Assembly: GCF_042680805.1 (NCBI RefSeq)
Contig: NZ_JBHUEM010000020.1
Location: 62,001-126,000, forward strand
DNA length: 64,000 nt
Source: Bacillus_CJ salitolerans
GTDB taxonomy: Bacteria; Bacillota; Bacilli; Bacillales; SA4
Direction: 5' to 3'
The notes beneath the pieces are model-generated. The model was not told the DNA's origin. It saw only the letters and a list, made by a program, of their open reading frames with translations, and did no database searches. Position numbers and translations under genes: made by a program. Position 1 is the stretch's first letter. Each line of letters starts with the position of its first letter. This document shows, in pieces, positions 17,536 to 25,286 of this stretch.

Positions 17536-17745
17536 TTATCCTATTGTTGGGAAGAAGAAATCAATAATAAAGCAAACTCCAGTAACAATAATGAAGTATC
17601 CAATAAAGCGATTTATTCCAATAGCAATATCACTTGGTTCTGAATCCCTAAATTGCCAACCAATAGATATATACCATATAAATGCAGGAAACTTAACACC
17701 AAGAAAACCAAGCAAAATAAGCAATATTCCACCTAATAAAGCCAT
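17536..17745 (-). CDS. Small two-helix membrane protein
   Basis: The 69-residue product has an N-terminal membrane helix (LLGGILLILLGFLGVKFPAF), a polar middle (FRDSEPSD), and a second hydrophobic segment (IGYFIIVTGVCFIIDFFF). It resembles the short DUF6199-type membrane proteins common in Bacillaceae, but I am not certain of the family. On the minus strand AAGGGGTG lies upstream of the ATG. Function is unknown. Confidence 0.65.
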   Translation of the reverse strand: MALLGGILLILLGFLGVKFPAFIWYISIGWQFRDSEPSDIAIGINRFIGYFIIVTGVCFIIDFFFPTIG

Positions 17746-17860
17746 GTAATATACACCCCTTCATTTAAACAATGTTATCTCTTAAGAGTATAACTTAATT
17801 TCTTTTTGTATTCTTTGGAATGTTAACCCATTAGAGGTTTTGAAGGCGGACATTATATGC

Positions 17861-17970
17861 TAAATCTAGACAAACGTAAACAAAAACACAAACTTGTTCA
17901 TGGCTGATTCCTCTGTGTTTAGACTTTCCACCACTCTTACGAGGGTTGCGTTCAAATGCCACGTCTACCT
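17861..17970 (-). pseudogene. Fragment of an IS1595-family transposase
   Basis: Read on the minus strand, this stretch encodes about 36 residues containing RKSGGKSKHRGISHEQVCVF. That block matches the pattern RKRGGK..KRGIS.EQVCV of IS1595/ISXO2-type transposases. No start, terminal inverted repeats or further transposase sequence is found on either side, so it is a remnant. The surrounding 17746-18108 shows no other gene. Confidence 0.55.
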
Positions 17971-18108
17971 TTTTATTTCACTACGAGCAGCAGAATATTT
18001 TAAGAAGGATTGTTGGATTTTTATGGGGAAATTTAAGGGAATTAATATAATATAGATTGTTCACCCTGCGATTAAAACATACTGGAAGAAGGAGAAAATG
18101 ATGAAAAA

Positions 18109-18518
18109 GTGAATGATTATTACTGGGGTATTTTGCTATCTATATATCTCATGGAATATATAGATTCAGTGATTTTCTAATTGAGTTTTTAGTAAGAAAT
18201 ATAGACCCTTATGAGAAGTATCTAAGATCCATTCCTTTGTTGCTTTTAATGGAAATAATCGGCGATTTTTTACACATCTTAGGAAACCTATGGGAGTTGT
18301 TCTTTCGTGGGAGGGGGCAGTGCTTATCGCTGTATTCTAGTTCATTTAAATATCTGAGAATATATGAAAAAGACTTAATTAAGATTAGTAGTTTTACGAT
18401 GTTAAAGAGAATAAAATGGTCCTATTCCACAGGAAGAGGGGAGTATCTTGTTATAGAAGTAAAGAGTGATTTTAATGAAGAAGGGGAAATTGCTACGGTT
18501 AATTCTTTTCCTTATTGA
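18109..18518 (+). pseudogene. Hypothetical membrane-type gene with an apparently broken start
   Basis: The frame open from 18117 to 18518 encodes a hydrophobic N-terminal half (SIPLLLLMEIIGDFLHIL) and a polar C-terminal half ending NSFPY. Upstream, a GAAGGAG site at 18088-18094 precedes ATG codons in a different frame that stops after four codons. A third frame (from GTG 18109, VNDYYWGILLSIYLMEYID) reads sensibly until a stop at 18178. Joining that frame to the longer one would give a continuous protein. I infer a frameshift near 18160-18178. If the start at TTG 18237 is used instead, a 93-residue protein remains. No family is recognised. Confidence 0.45.
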
Positions 18519-18620
18519 GTTAAAGGAGCAGTTTATATAGTACATGTATAAACTAATAGTTTAGAATAATTACACAGTTTACTATTAATTAAATATATTT
18601 ATAGAAAGGTTGGCTAATTT

Positions 18621-19439
18621 TTGAAATATTATATTTGCGAGACATGTGGTGTTCAGTACGAGTGTTCAATTGCAGAACCAGAACAATGTATGATTTGTAA
18701 TGAGGAAAGACAATATGTAAATCCGAATGGGCAGTCTTGGACAACATTAGGGAAAATGATGAATGAAGGCTATAAAAACATGCTTAGTTTAGAAGAAAAA
18801 GGTTTATACAGCATAAAAACTACTCCAGAATTCGGAATAGGTCAAACTGCTTATATTGTACAAAGTGAAGGCTTCTATTTAATGTGGGATTGTATCACTT
18901 ATATTGATGAGGCAACAATTGATAAGATAAATGAATTGGGTGGACTACAAGCAATTGCTCTTTCTCATCCACATTATTACTCTACACAAGTCGAATGGGC
19001 AGAAACATTTAATGTGCCTATCTATATACATGATGATAAAAAATGGGTAATGAGACCAAGTGATAAGATTGTATTTTGGTCAGGTGAATCCATTGAAATA
19101 TATAAGGGTATCGCACTACATCGATTAGGAGGACATTTTAAAGGGGGTTCTGTATTAGAATGGAAAGACGGAAATGAACAAAAGGGAATTTTGCTTTCGG
19201 GTGATATAATCCAAGTTGTCGCAGACCGTAAATGGGTTAGTTTTATGTATAGTTATCCTAACTTAATACCACTACCTGCATCTAAAGTAAAAGAGATAGC
19301 AAATATCGTAAATGAATTGAAATTTGACCGATTGTATAATGCTTTTCATCGAGTAGTAAAAGAAGATGCAAAAATGTCGGTTCAGAAATCAGCAGATAGG
19401 TATATTGATGCATTAAGTGGAACATTGTTTAATACATAA
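18621..19439 (+). CDS. MBL-fold hydrolase with N-terminal zinc ribbon
   Basis: The 272-residue protein starts with a rubredoxin-like zinc knuckle (Cys6, Cys9, Cys23, Cys26). This is followed by a metallo-beta-lactamase fold in which the usual HxHxD is modified (LSHPHYYST near residue 115) and the later ligands are in LGGHFKGGS and SGDIIQVV. Some ligands differ from the consensus, so the activity may be altered. MBL hydrolases act on esters, thioesters or phosphodiesters; the substrate is unknown. It starts at TTG 18621 after GAAAGGTTGG. No neighbour suggests a pathway. Confidence 0.82.
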   Translation: MKYYICETCGVQYECSIAEPEQCMICNEERQYVNPNGQSWTTLGKMMNEGYKNMLSLEEKGLYSIKTTPEFGIGQTAYIVQSEGFYLMWDCITYIDEATIDKINELGGLQAIALSHPHYYSTQVEWAETFNVPIYIHDDKKWVMRPSDKIVFWSGESIEIYKGIALHRLGGHFKGGSVLEWKDGNEQKGILLSGDIIQVVADRKWVSFMYSYPNLIPLPASKVKEIANIVNELKFDRLYNAFHRVVKEDAKMSVQKSADRYIDALSGTLFNT

Positions 19440-19711
19440 TCCCTTCTAATTATTGAACGATAGAATGGTATAACGAGCAATTGTGTGTAAATGGGTAACA
19501 CAAAATACTATCCATCTTTCATTATAAACTTTGCAATTACTCCAAATGTGGTCCACCATTTTTATCAATCTATTTAAACGGAGTCCCTTTAAAGAGTCTC
19601 TGTAGGTGTTTTTAAACTAACATCGCTCTAAAGTTAACAAAGAGTGTTCTGGGTCAAAGGTCCTCTAATTGATAGGCTAGCTAGTAATAAATATAATGGG
19701 GAGTGCTGACG

Positions 19712-20185
19712 ATGGAAAAATCGATAAGCTATAAAATTTGGACTGTCTGTATGATCAAAGATGGTGAAACGGTTTTAATGCTGAACAGGCAGCATGATGA
19801 CTTTAAAGGGTATATTCCCCCGGGAGGAAAGGTTGAATTTCCAGAAAGTATGACAAATGCTGCTATACGTGAAGTCTATGAAGAAACGGGTTTAGTTGTA
19901 CGTAATCTGATTTACAAAGGACTTTATGAATATGTAAATATTGAGAATAAAGATCGTTATATGATCTTTAACTATTTAACATCAGATTTTGAAGGAACTC
20001 TCATTGAGAAACCAAAAGAGGGCGAGCTTACTTGGGTTCCCATTGAACAACTGTCGAAACTTCCGATGCAAGAATCGATTAGACGTAGGATACCTTATTT
20101 CTTTAGAGAAGGAACATTTGAAATCCATGTTGAATGGGACAATGAAAATAATAAAGAGGGAAATATAAAGATTAGCCTGACTTAA
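19712..20185 (+). CDS. Nudix hydrolase (MutT-like)
   Basis: The 157-residue protein carries the full Nudix box GX5EX7REUXEEXGU, visible as GKVEFPES followed by REVYEETGLV at about residues 43-60. It hydrolyses nucleoside diphosphates linked to another group, possibly oxidised dNTPs like MutT, but the substrate cannot be told. The ATG at 19712 is preceded by GGGGAG; an in-frame GTG at 19703 lies too close to that site. The 263 bases upstream of it (19440-19702) show no gene. Confidence 0.9.
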   Translation: MEKSISYKIWTVCMIKDGETVLMLNRQHDDFKGYIPPGGKVEFPESMTNAAIREVYEETGLVVRNLIYKGLYEYVNIENKDRYMIFNYLTSDFEGTLIEKPKEGELTWVPIEQLSKLPMQESIRRRIPYFFREGTFEIHVEWDNENNKEGNIKISLT

Positions 20186-20261
20186 GCTTTTAAAGAGCCG
20201 ACAATCTTTTTCAAACAATCACGTATTCATCCAAATAATAGATGATTTATGTAATTTTCTC

Positions 20262-20291
20262 TTTACAACAGAAATGAATGTAAGTTACAAT
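20262..20291 (+). promoter_or_regulatory. Sigma-A promoter of the ABC-F leader
   Basis: TTTACA at 20262-20267 and TACAAT at 20286-20291 are 18 bases apart. It would give a leader RNA of about 320 bases before the ABC-F start codon. Confidence 0.6.
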
Positions 20292-20338
20292 GTAATATGT
20301 ATACTAAATTTTAACATTAAAGGGGGAAAAAGGGTCTG

Positions 20339-20377
20339 ATGAGTATGTCTGTTGTTTTTCAAATGGTTTTAGCTTAA
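20339..20377 (+). CDS. 12-codon leader ORF upstream of the ABC-F gene
   Basis: ATG 20339 follows AAAGGGGG by 9-10 bases and opens a frame encoding MSMSVVFQMVLA, ending with TAA. The stop codon lies at the base of a possible stem: AAAAAGGG at 20376-20383 can pair with CCCTTTTT near 20440. A terminator hairpin lies 116 bases further on. This is the layout of leader-peptide attenuators known for several antibiotic-resistance ABC-F genes, in which a stalled ribosome changes the RNA fold. That the leader is translated is inferred. Confidence 0.5.
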   Translation: MSMSVVFQMVLA

Positions 20378-20492
20378 AAAGGGATAAGTCTGCCCATTTT
20401 TAGCAAAATCAGTCGTAAAACAACGGACAAAATTGACCCTTTTTGCCTATAATATTCGTGTTTTAGTCATTTCTTGAGTACTAAAATCTCGA

Positions 20493-20527
20493 AGAAGGTA
20501 GGGTTTATTTTCCCTACCTTCTTTTTT
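20493..20527 (+). terminator. Terminator in the ABC-F leader (possible attenuator)
   Basis: AGAAGGTAGGG at 20493-20503 pairs with CCCTACCTTCT (20512-20522) and is followed by TTTTTT. It lies between the promoter and the ABC-F gene and in the same direction, so transcripts must read through it. Confidence 0.8.
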
Positions 20528-20613
20528 TATTTCACAATAAGGGGAAGCTATAGCTTCAACAATAGTCCTCCTGTTTTGCGATTGATCAATATATCAATAA
20601 GGAGAGACAAATT

Positions 20614-22164
20614 ATGAGTATCGTAACAGTTGAACAAGTTACTCATTACTATGGAGATAAACTTGTATTTAAAAATATTGATTTTCGTCTTTTAAATCAA
20701 GAACGTGTTGGATTAGTTGGTCCTAATGGAGCGGGAAAATCAACGCTATTAGAAATTTTAACTGGAGCCATCCTCCCTGATGAAGGGACAGTCATTTGGC
20801 AGCCCAATGTAAGAGTAGGGTTTCTAGAACAGCAAGTAGATTTGAAGGAAGGAGTGAGTATTCGTCATTACTTGAGGAGTGCATTTCAGTCATTATATGA
20901 TGCCGAAGCCGAAATGATTGAACTCAGCAAGCAGATGGGCGAATGTTCAGAAGCAGAGCTTGAAAGACTGTTCAAGCGATTTTCCGCGATACAGGATTTA
21001 CTTGATCAAGAGGATTTTTATATCATAGACCCCAAAATCGAGGAAATATCAAATGGACTAGGAATAACAGCTCTTGGTATGGAGACGGAGGTAAACCAGT
21101 TAAGTGGAGGACAAAGAACAAAGATATTACTAGCTAAACTATTATTAGAGGAACCTGATGTTCTATTATTAGATGAGCCTACCAATTATTTAGACCTCGT
21201 TCATATTGACTGGTTAAAGGATTATTTAAAGCATTACCCCAATTCATTTATATTAATCTCACATGATACTGGGTTTGTAAATGAAGTGGTTAATGTTATT
21301 TATCATCTAGAACATAAGCAACTAACAAGGTATATTGGAAATTATCAAAAGTTTAAAGAAATGTATGAATTTAGGAAGCAGCAAATATATGCCGAATATG
21401 ATAAGCAGCAAGCTGAAATTCAAAAGCTAGAAACGTATATTCAAAAAAATAAAGTGAGAGCATCAACTTCAAAGCAAGCAAAAGCACGCGAGAAAAAACT
21501 CATGAAAATCGACCGGATTGAGAAACCAGATCCAACTCCAAGACCGAGATTTTCCTTTCAAATAAGTGAACGGCCTACAAGTGTAATTGTTGAAGTAGAG
21601 CACTTAGAGGTTGGTTATGTAAAACCTTTATTCCCTTCATTTACTGTTACATTAAAAAGAGGTGAAAAAGTAGCGATAACAGGACATAACGGCATAGGAA
21701 AATCAACCACATTGAGAACGATAATAGGTGAAATTCCTGCACTTGGAGGAAACATTAAATTTGGAGACAGAGTCAAACCCGCTTATTTTGCACAAGATTG
21801 GACGATAAAATCATCTCTTTCACCACTCGAATATATGTGGGGATTGCATGAAAAGATGACCCAAAAAGAAGTGCGGCAAGCTCTTGCAAGGTGTGGATTG
21901 AAAACCGAACATATTTTTCAGCCGCTTAATTGTTTAAGCGGGGGTGAACAAACACGAGTTAGATTATGCGAATTGATGCTTGAGAGGAGCAACTGGTTAA
22001 TTCTTGATGAACCAACAAATCACTTAGACTTACAGGCGAAGGAAGCTTTGGCTAAGGCTCTGATGGAATATGAAGGGACAGTTATTGTGGTCTCACACGA
22101 ACCAGACTTTTATGAGTCATGGGTCACACAGGTTTGGAACCTTGAACAATGGAGCAAAAAATAA
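20614..22164 (+). CDS. ABC-F ATPase (YfmM-like)
   Basis: The 516-residue protein has two ABC ATPase domains in one chain and no membrane segments. Walker A motifs are GPNGAGKST (36-44) and GHNGIGKST (357-365). Signatures are LSGGQRTK and LSGGEQTR, with Walker B LLLDEPTN and LILDEPTNHLDL. Between them is a basic, helical linker with VRASTSKQAKAREKK. ABC-F proteins bind the ribosomal E site; some rescue stalled ribosomes and others protect against antibiotics. The start resembles B. subtilis YfmM rather than a classical resistance factor. The leader with a small ORF and terminator suggests induction by ribosome-targeting stress. AAGGAGAG precedes the ATG. Confidence 0.9.
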   Translation: MSIVTVEQVTHYYGDKLVFKNIDFRLLNQERVGLVGPNGAGKSTLLEILTGAILPDEGTVIWQPNVRVGFLEQQVDLKEGVSIRHYLRSAFQSLYDAEAEMIELSKQMGECSEAELERLFKRFSAIQDLLDQEDFYIIDPKIEEISNGLGITALGMETEVNQLSGGQRTKILLAKLLLEEPDVLLLDEPTNYLDLVHIDWLKDYLKHYPNSFILISHDTGFVNEVVNVIYHLEHKQLTRYIGNYQKFKEMYEFRKQQIYAEYDKQQAEIQKLETYIQKNKVRASTSKQAKAREKKLMKIDRIEKPDPTPRPRFSFQISERPTSVIVEVEHLEVGYVKPLFPSFTVTLKRGEKVAITGHNGIGKSTTLRTIIGEIPALGGNIKFGDRVKPAYFAQDWTIKSSLSPLEYMWGLHEKMTQKEVRQALARCGLKTEHIFQPLNCLSGGEQTRVRLCELMLERSNWLILDEPTNHLDLQAKEALAKALMEYEGTVIVVSHEPDFYESWVTQVWNLEQWSKK

Positions 22165-22209
22165 TTATTTTAGTAAGTCATTCATGTTTTAGTAGAAAAA
22201 AATAAGTAG

Positions 22210-22737
22210 GTGGAACAATTGACAAATCAAATCATCGAATATCCAGCTCTACAAACAGAGAGAATACATCTCCGAATATTGAAGATGGAAGATTCACAGC
22301 AAATATTTGAGCATTTCTCAGACAATAATGTTACAAAATTTATGGATATAGACCCTTGCAAAGATATAAAGGAAGCAGAAGAAATTATCAGATTTCACTT
22401 GGAGGATTCAGGCTGTCGCTGGGGTTTATTTAACGACACTAGTTTTATGGGAACGGTTGGCTATCACTAGCTTAGAATGAAAAACGGAAAATTTATGGCT
22501 GAAATTGGGTTTGATTTAGCAAAGAACTATTGGGATAAGGGACTGATGTCTGAGGCATTACTTGAAGTCATATCTTTCGGATTTACGAAGATGGATTTAG
22601 ATATCATAGATGCGACAGTAGAAGTAGAGAATGAAAAATCAATCCAATTATTAACAAGGTTAGGATTTATTAGAAATACTGAACTTCAAGACAATCTTAT
22701 TTACTTTTATTTGCCAAAGCAAAAACAAAGCGTATGA
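22210..22737 (+). pseudogene. GNAT acetyltransferase interrupted by one amber codon
   Basis: A single frame runs from GTG 22210 to TGA 22737 apart from one TAG at 22468-22470. The residues before it (MGTVGYH) and after it (LRMKNGKFMAEIGFDLAK) join without shift into a normal GNAT protein of about 175 residues of the RimJ/RimL type, including YWDKGLMSEAL at the acetyl-CoA site. In relatives the interrupted position is usually tyrosine, so TAY to TAG is the simplest change. Both halves remain well kept, so the mutation is recent, a sequencing error, or subject to readthrough. Confidence 0.8.
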
Positions 22738-22791
22738 ACGAATAAATAATAAAATAGATGTTCGAATAGAAGGAGCATCCGGTTTCAAATT

Positions 22792-22999
22792 TTGATTTTG
22801 TTCCTTTTCAAAAAAGTTGTCACACAAACTTCACCAGCTGTTCATAGCAAGGAAAAGGAAGAGAGAGAAGAAGCAAAGAAAAAAGCAGAAAAAAAGCGTG
22901 AAAAAGCGAAGAGAGAAAAATCTAAGGAAAAGGCAAAAGAAGAGCGAAAATAAAAGTAAAGATGAAGACAATAATAAGGACGAAGAAGGAGAGGAATAA
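22792..22999 (+). other. Lys/Glu-rich low-complexity coding stretch, frame uncertain
   Basis: Two overlapping plus-strand frames are open. One from TTG 22792 reads KEKEEREEAKKKAEKKREK and stops at TAA 22951-22953. The other ends with DEDNNKDEEGEE and TAA 22999. Joining the first to the second near 22940 would give a continuous, charged, helical protein. This may be a frameshifted gene or a real small protein in one of the frames. The matching minus-strand frame is Leu/Ser/Phe-rich and is a shadow. Confidence 0.35.
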
Positions 23000-23082
23000 T
23001 TTCCTCTCGTTCTATTTTTTTGTCTAGAAAGCATTTATAATTAAGGTGAACAATATTAATTTATTTATGAGGTGAAAGGTTT

Positions 23083-23310
23083 ATGTCAAAATCGAAGGCA
23101 AGAAAGTATCGTGAAAAAATAGTACGAGAAGGTACAAGAAATCCTGAATTAAGTAGGAGTCCGTACGTGCTTTATGATTTACGAACCAAAAAAACAAAGA
23201 CAAAAAAAGACTTACTATATCGCTCAAAACATAAGAACCATGTTTCTGATAATAGAAATGATGGTTCTTTTTATATGCTACAATTTGTTTCTTTTCAGTC
23301 GTACTTTTAA
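23083..23310 (+). CDS. Small basic conserved protein (YqkK-like)
   Basis: The 75-residue product begins MSKSKARKYREKIVREGTR and contains LRTKKTKTKKDLLYR and KHKNH, a pattern I recognise from a family of small, lysine-rich proteins in Bacillaceae that resembles B. subtilis YqkK. The function is unknown; the high positive charge suggests nucleic-acid or ribosome contact. It lies just before a YqkF-like gene, and I recall these two being neighbours in B. subtilis, which supports the call. GAGGTGAAAGG precedes the ATG. Confidence 0.65.
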   Translation: MSKSKARKYREKIVREGTRNPELSRSPYVLYDLRTKKTKTKKDLLYRSKHKNHVSDNRNDGSFYMLQFVSFQSYF

Positions 23311-23347
23311 TATACTGTTTCATATAGAATTTGAAAGGTGGGATCCT

Positions 23348-24295
23348 GTGTCTGTAACAAAAGATATTATTTTAGGCTGTATGGGTTTTGGGGGTGGTTG
23401 GAATCAAAATCCAATATCGAATGAAGATGAAAAAAAGGCACAAGCAGCTATTGAAGCTGCACTAGAAGTTGGGATGAAGAGATTTGACCATGCTGATATA
23501 TATACACTTGGTAAGGCTGAGGAAGTGTTTGGAAGGGTTTTAAAGTCTAAGCGAGAAATGCGAGAAAACATGATCATCCAAACAAAAGCAGGTATTATTC
23601 TAAATAAGGGTCCAAACGGATCCAGCATTTATAATAATTCAAAAGATTATTTGATCAATCAAGTATATATGAGTTTAAAAAGGTTACAGATTGAGTACAT
23701 AGATACCTTTCTAATTCATCGCCCCGATCCACTCATGAATGGAGAAGAAATTGCCGAGACCTTCCATTACTTAAAAGAACAAGGATTCGTTCGGAATTTT
23801 GGTGTAAGTAATATGTCACTCTCGCAAGTTCAATACATTCAACAATATTGGAAAGATCCTCTTGTTGCAAATCAAATTCAGCTAAGTCTTGGACACTCGA
23901 CACTACTAGACACCGGTGTAAACGTGAATACCAAAAATATGGATTATGAAAGTGGTGTTCAAGGATTATTTGAATACTGCAAGTCGACAAATATGGTCAT
24001 TCAAGCGTGGGGTTCATTAGACCAAGGGCGTTTTCTAAGATCGATTGAGCACGATCAATCAGAGCAGGAAAAACTAACAGCTAGCTTAATTCAGGAATTA
24101 GCTGAGAAATACAATACAGGCTCAAGCACTATTGCGTTAGCGTGGTTGCTTGTTTTACCTGTATCAATCCATCCTATTATTGGTACAATCAATCCAAGTC
24201 GAATCCGAGAGTGTTATAAAGCCCTTAGCATACAATTGACGAGAGAAGAATGGTATCAATTATGGATATTAGCAAGGGGAGTATCATTACCATAA
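23348..24295 (+). CDS. Aldo/keto reductase (YqkF-like)
   Basis: The 315-residue protein is an aldo/keto reductase with a TIM-barrel fold. FDHADIY near residue 45 contains the catalytic Asp and Tyr, the conserved Lys lies in TKAGI, and DTFLIHRPDPLM holds the conserved His. NADPH binding is suggested by the C-terminal PIIGTINPSRIRE. It reduces aldehydes or ketones; the substrate is unknown. The start is GTG 23348, 6 bases after GAAAGGTGGG; longer in-frame starts overlap the YqkK-like gene and lack a ribosome binding site. A hairpin at 24333-24360 follows. Confidence 0.87.
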   Translation: MSVTKDIILGCMGFGGGWNQNPISNEDEKKAQAAIEAALEVGMKRFDHADIYTLGKAEEVFGRVLKSKREMRENMIIQTKAGIILNKGPNGSSIYNNSKDYLINQVYMSLKRLQIEYIDTFLIHRPDPLMNGEEIAETFHYLKEQGFVRNFGVSNMSLSQVQYIQQYWKDPLVANQIQLSLGHSTLLDTGVNVNTKNMDYESGVQGLFEYCKSTNMVIQAWGSLDQGRFLRSIEHDQSEQEKLTASLIQELAEKYNTGSSTIALAWLLVLPVSIHPIIGTINPSRIRECYKALSIQLTREEWYQLWILARGVSLP

Positions 24296-24332
24296 TTGAG
24301 TTTGACGATAAAAATGTTATGTTAGTTAAGAG

Positions 24333-24360
24333 AATAGACATACATTTTAGTATGTCTATT
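24333..24360 (+). terminator. Hairpin after the aldo/keto reductase gene
   Basis: AATAGACATA pairs with TATGTCTATT over an 8-base loop. Only a short T tract follows, so it may be a weak terminator. Confidence 0.6.
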
Positions 24361-24389
24361 TACAATACCTTTTGTTATCTCGCTCTAAT

Positions 24390-24580
24390 TAGCACTCAGA
24401 CCCTTACTTCAAATTTAAAAATTTGAAGTAGTTTAAGTGAGGGATAACCGCCAGTAAGAACACCCAATAATAGGAACCGAGACTATAAGATCGCCACATC
24501 CTGTGGCAACGTCTGTGTGACCCAAATCGTGCAGGCCTCATCTAACAATCAGTGGAGGATGAGGGAAACCTACCCTGACA
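24390..24580. other. Unidentified structured non-coding element
   Basis: Between two convergent genes lie three strong hairpins: TACTTCAAATTT with AAATTTGAAGTA (24405-24430, 12 bp), GCCACA with TGTGGC (24493-24507), and CCTCATC with GATGAGG (24536-24564). Between them are unusually GC-rich, non-repetitive segments (AGTGAGGGATAACCGCCAG, ACACCCAATA). No frame is open and no T run marks it as a terminator. It could be a structured RNA or the end of a mobile element; I could not match it to a known riboswitch, 6S RNA, tmRNA or RNase P. Confidence 0.5.
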
Positions 24581-24582
24581 CT

Positions 24583-25284
24583 TTATCCGTATGATTTACC
24601 TCCATGTATTTGTTCTTGATTTAATAATTGAACATATATTTCAGCAGTCGTAATCGCATCGTTCAATGCATGGTGTCTTTTCCTGGTAGTGACTTTAAAT
24701 CGCTTAATTAGTTCGTCAAGTGTATTTTGTTGGTTTGGAAAATGTGAATTTGCTAAGGTAAGTGAATCCACAAAACATGGAATGCCATTCGTTGGAAGTC
24801 CCCATTTCTTCATTGACTTTTCAAGAAATGGTACATCAAAGTTGGCGGGATGAGCAACTAGAGTAGCGTTTTGATTCCATCTGAAGAATTCTGTTATAAC
24901 TTCAGGAAAGGTTGACCCATTGTTAAAATCATGTTCGGTTAATCCTGTTAGTTGTTTTGAAAAGTGTGATACTTTTGATAGGGGAGATAATACCTTATAA
25001 AATGTTTGATCATGGAGAATTTTCCGATTCTCAACCTTCACGGCACCTAACGATAAGATTTCATCTCCTAAACCAGGAAAAAATCCAGTTGTTTCTAAAT
25101 CGAATACAGTATATGTTTGTTTGTTGAAATCATCTTCTAACGATGTGGTATTTCTTATAAAACATTCATTTAAAGTATAAATGATTTGATCCACATCCAA
25201 TTGCTTTTTTATTTTTTTGATTCGATACCTTTGAATGAATTGTCCCCAAAACAGATAAGTGAGTATTCTTATATCAATTGGCAC
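24583..25284 (-). CDS. DnaQ-like 3'-5' exonuclease
   Basis: The 233-residue protein is a DEDDh exonuclease. Motif ExoI is FDLETTG, ExoII is HPANFDVPFL and ExoIII is HHALNDAITTAEIY, giving all four acidic residues and the general-base histidine. An N-terminal extension of about 55 residues precedes ExoI. The start is GTG 25284, two bases after the stop of the upstream DUF294 gene, so the pair is co-translated. Relatives of this exonuclease occur next to DUF294 proteins and solute symporters in other bacteria; no symporter is seen here. The substrate may be RNA or DNA ends. Confidence 0.87.
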   Translation of the reverse strand: MPIDIRILTYLFWGQFIQRYRIKKIKKQLDVDQIIYTLNECFIRNTTSLEDDFNKQTYTVFDLETTGFFPGLGDEILSLGAVKVENRKILHDQTFYKVLSPLSKVSHFSKQLTGLTEHDFNNGSTFPEVITEFFRWNQNATLVAHPANFDVPFLEKSMKKWGLPTNGIPCFVDSLTLANSHFPNQQNTLDELIKRFKVTTRKRHHALNDAITTAEIYVQLLNQEQIHGGKSYG

Positions 25285-25286
25285 GA

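Noticed and set aside
22831..23034. Minus-strand ORF rich in Leu, Ser and Phe
   Set aside because: It is the complement of a Lys/Glu-rich low-complexity stretch and has no ribosome binding site.
24390..24580. 6S RNA, tmRNA or RNase P RNA for the structured element
   Set aside because: None of the conserved cores of these RNAs that I know could be found on either strand.
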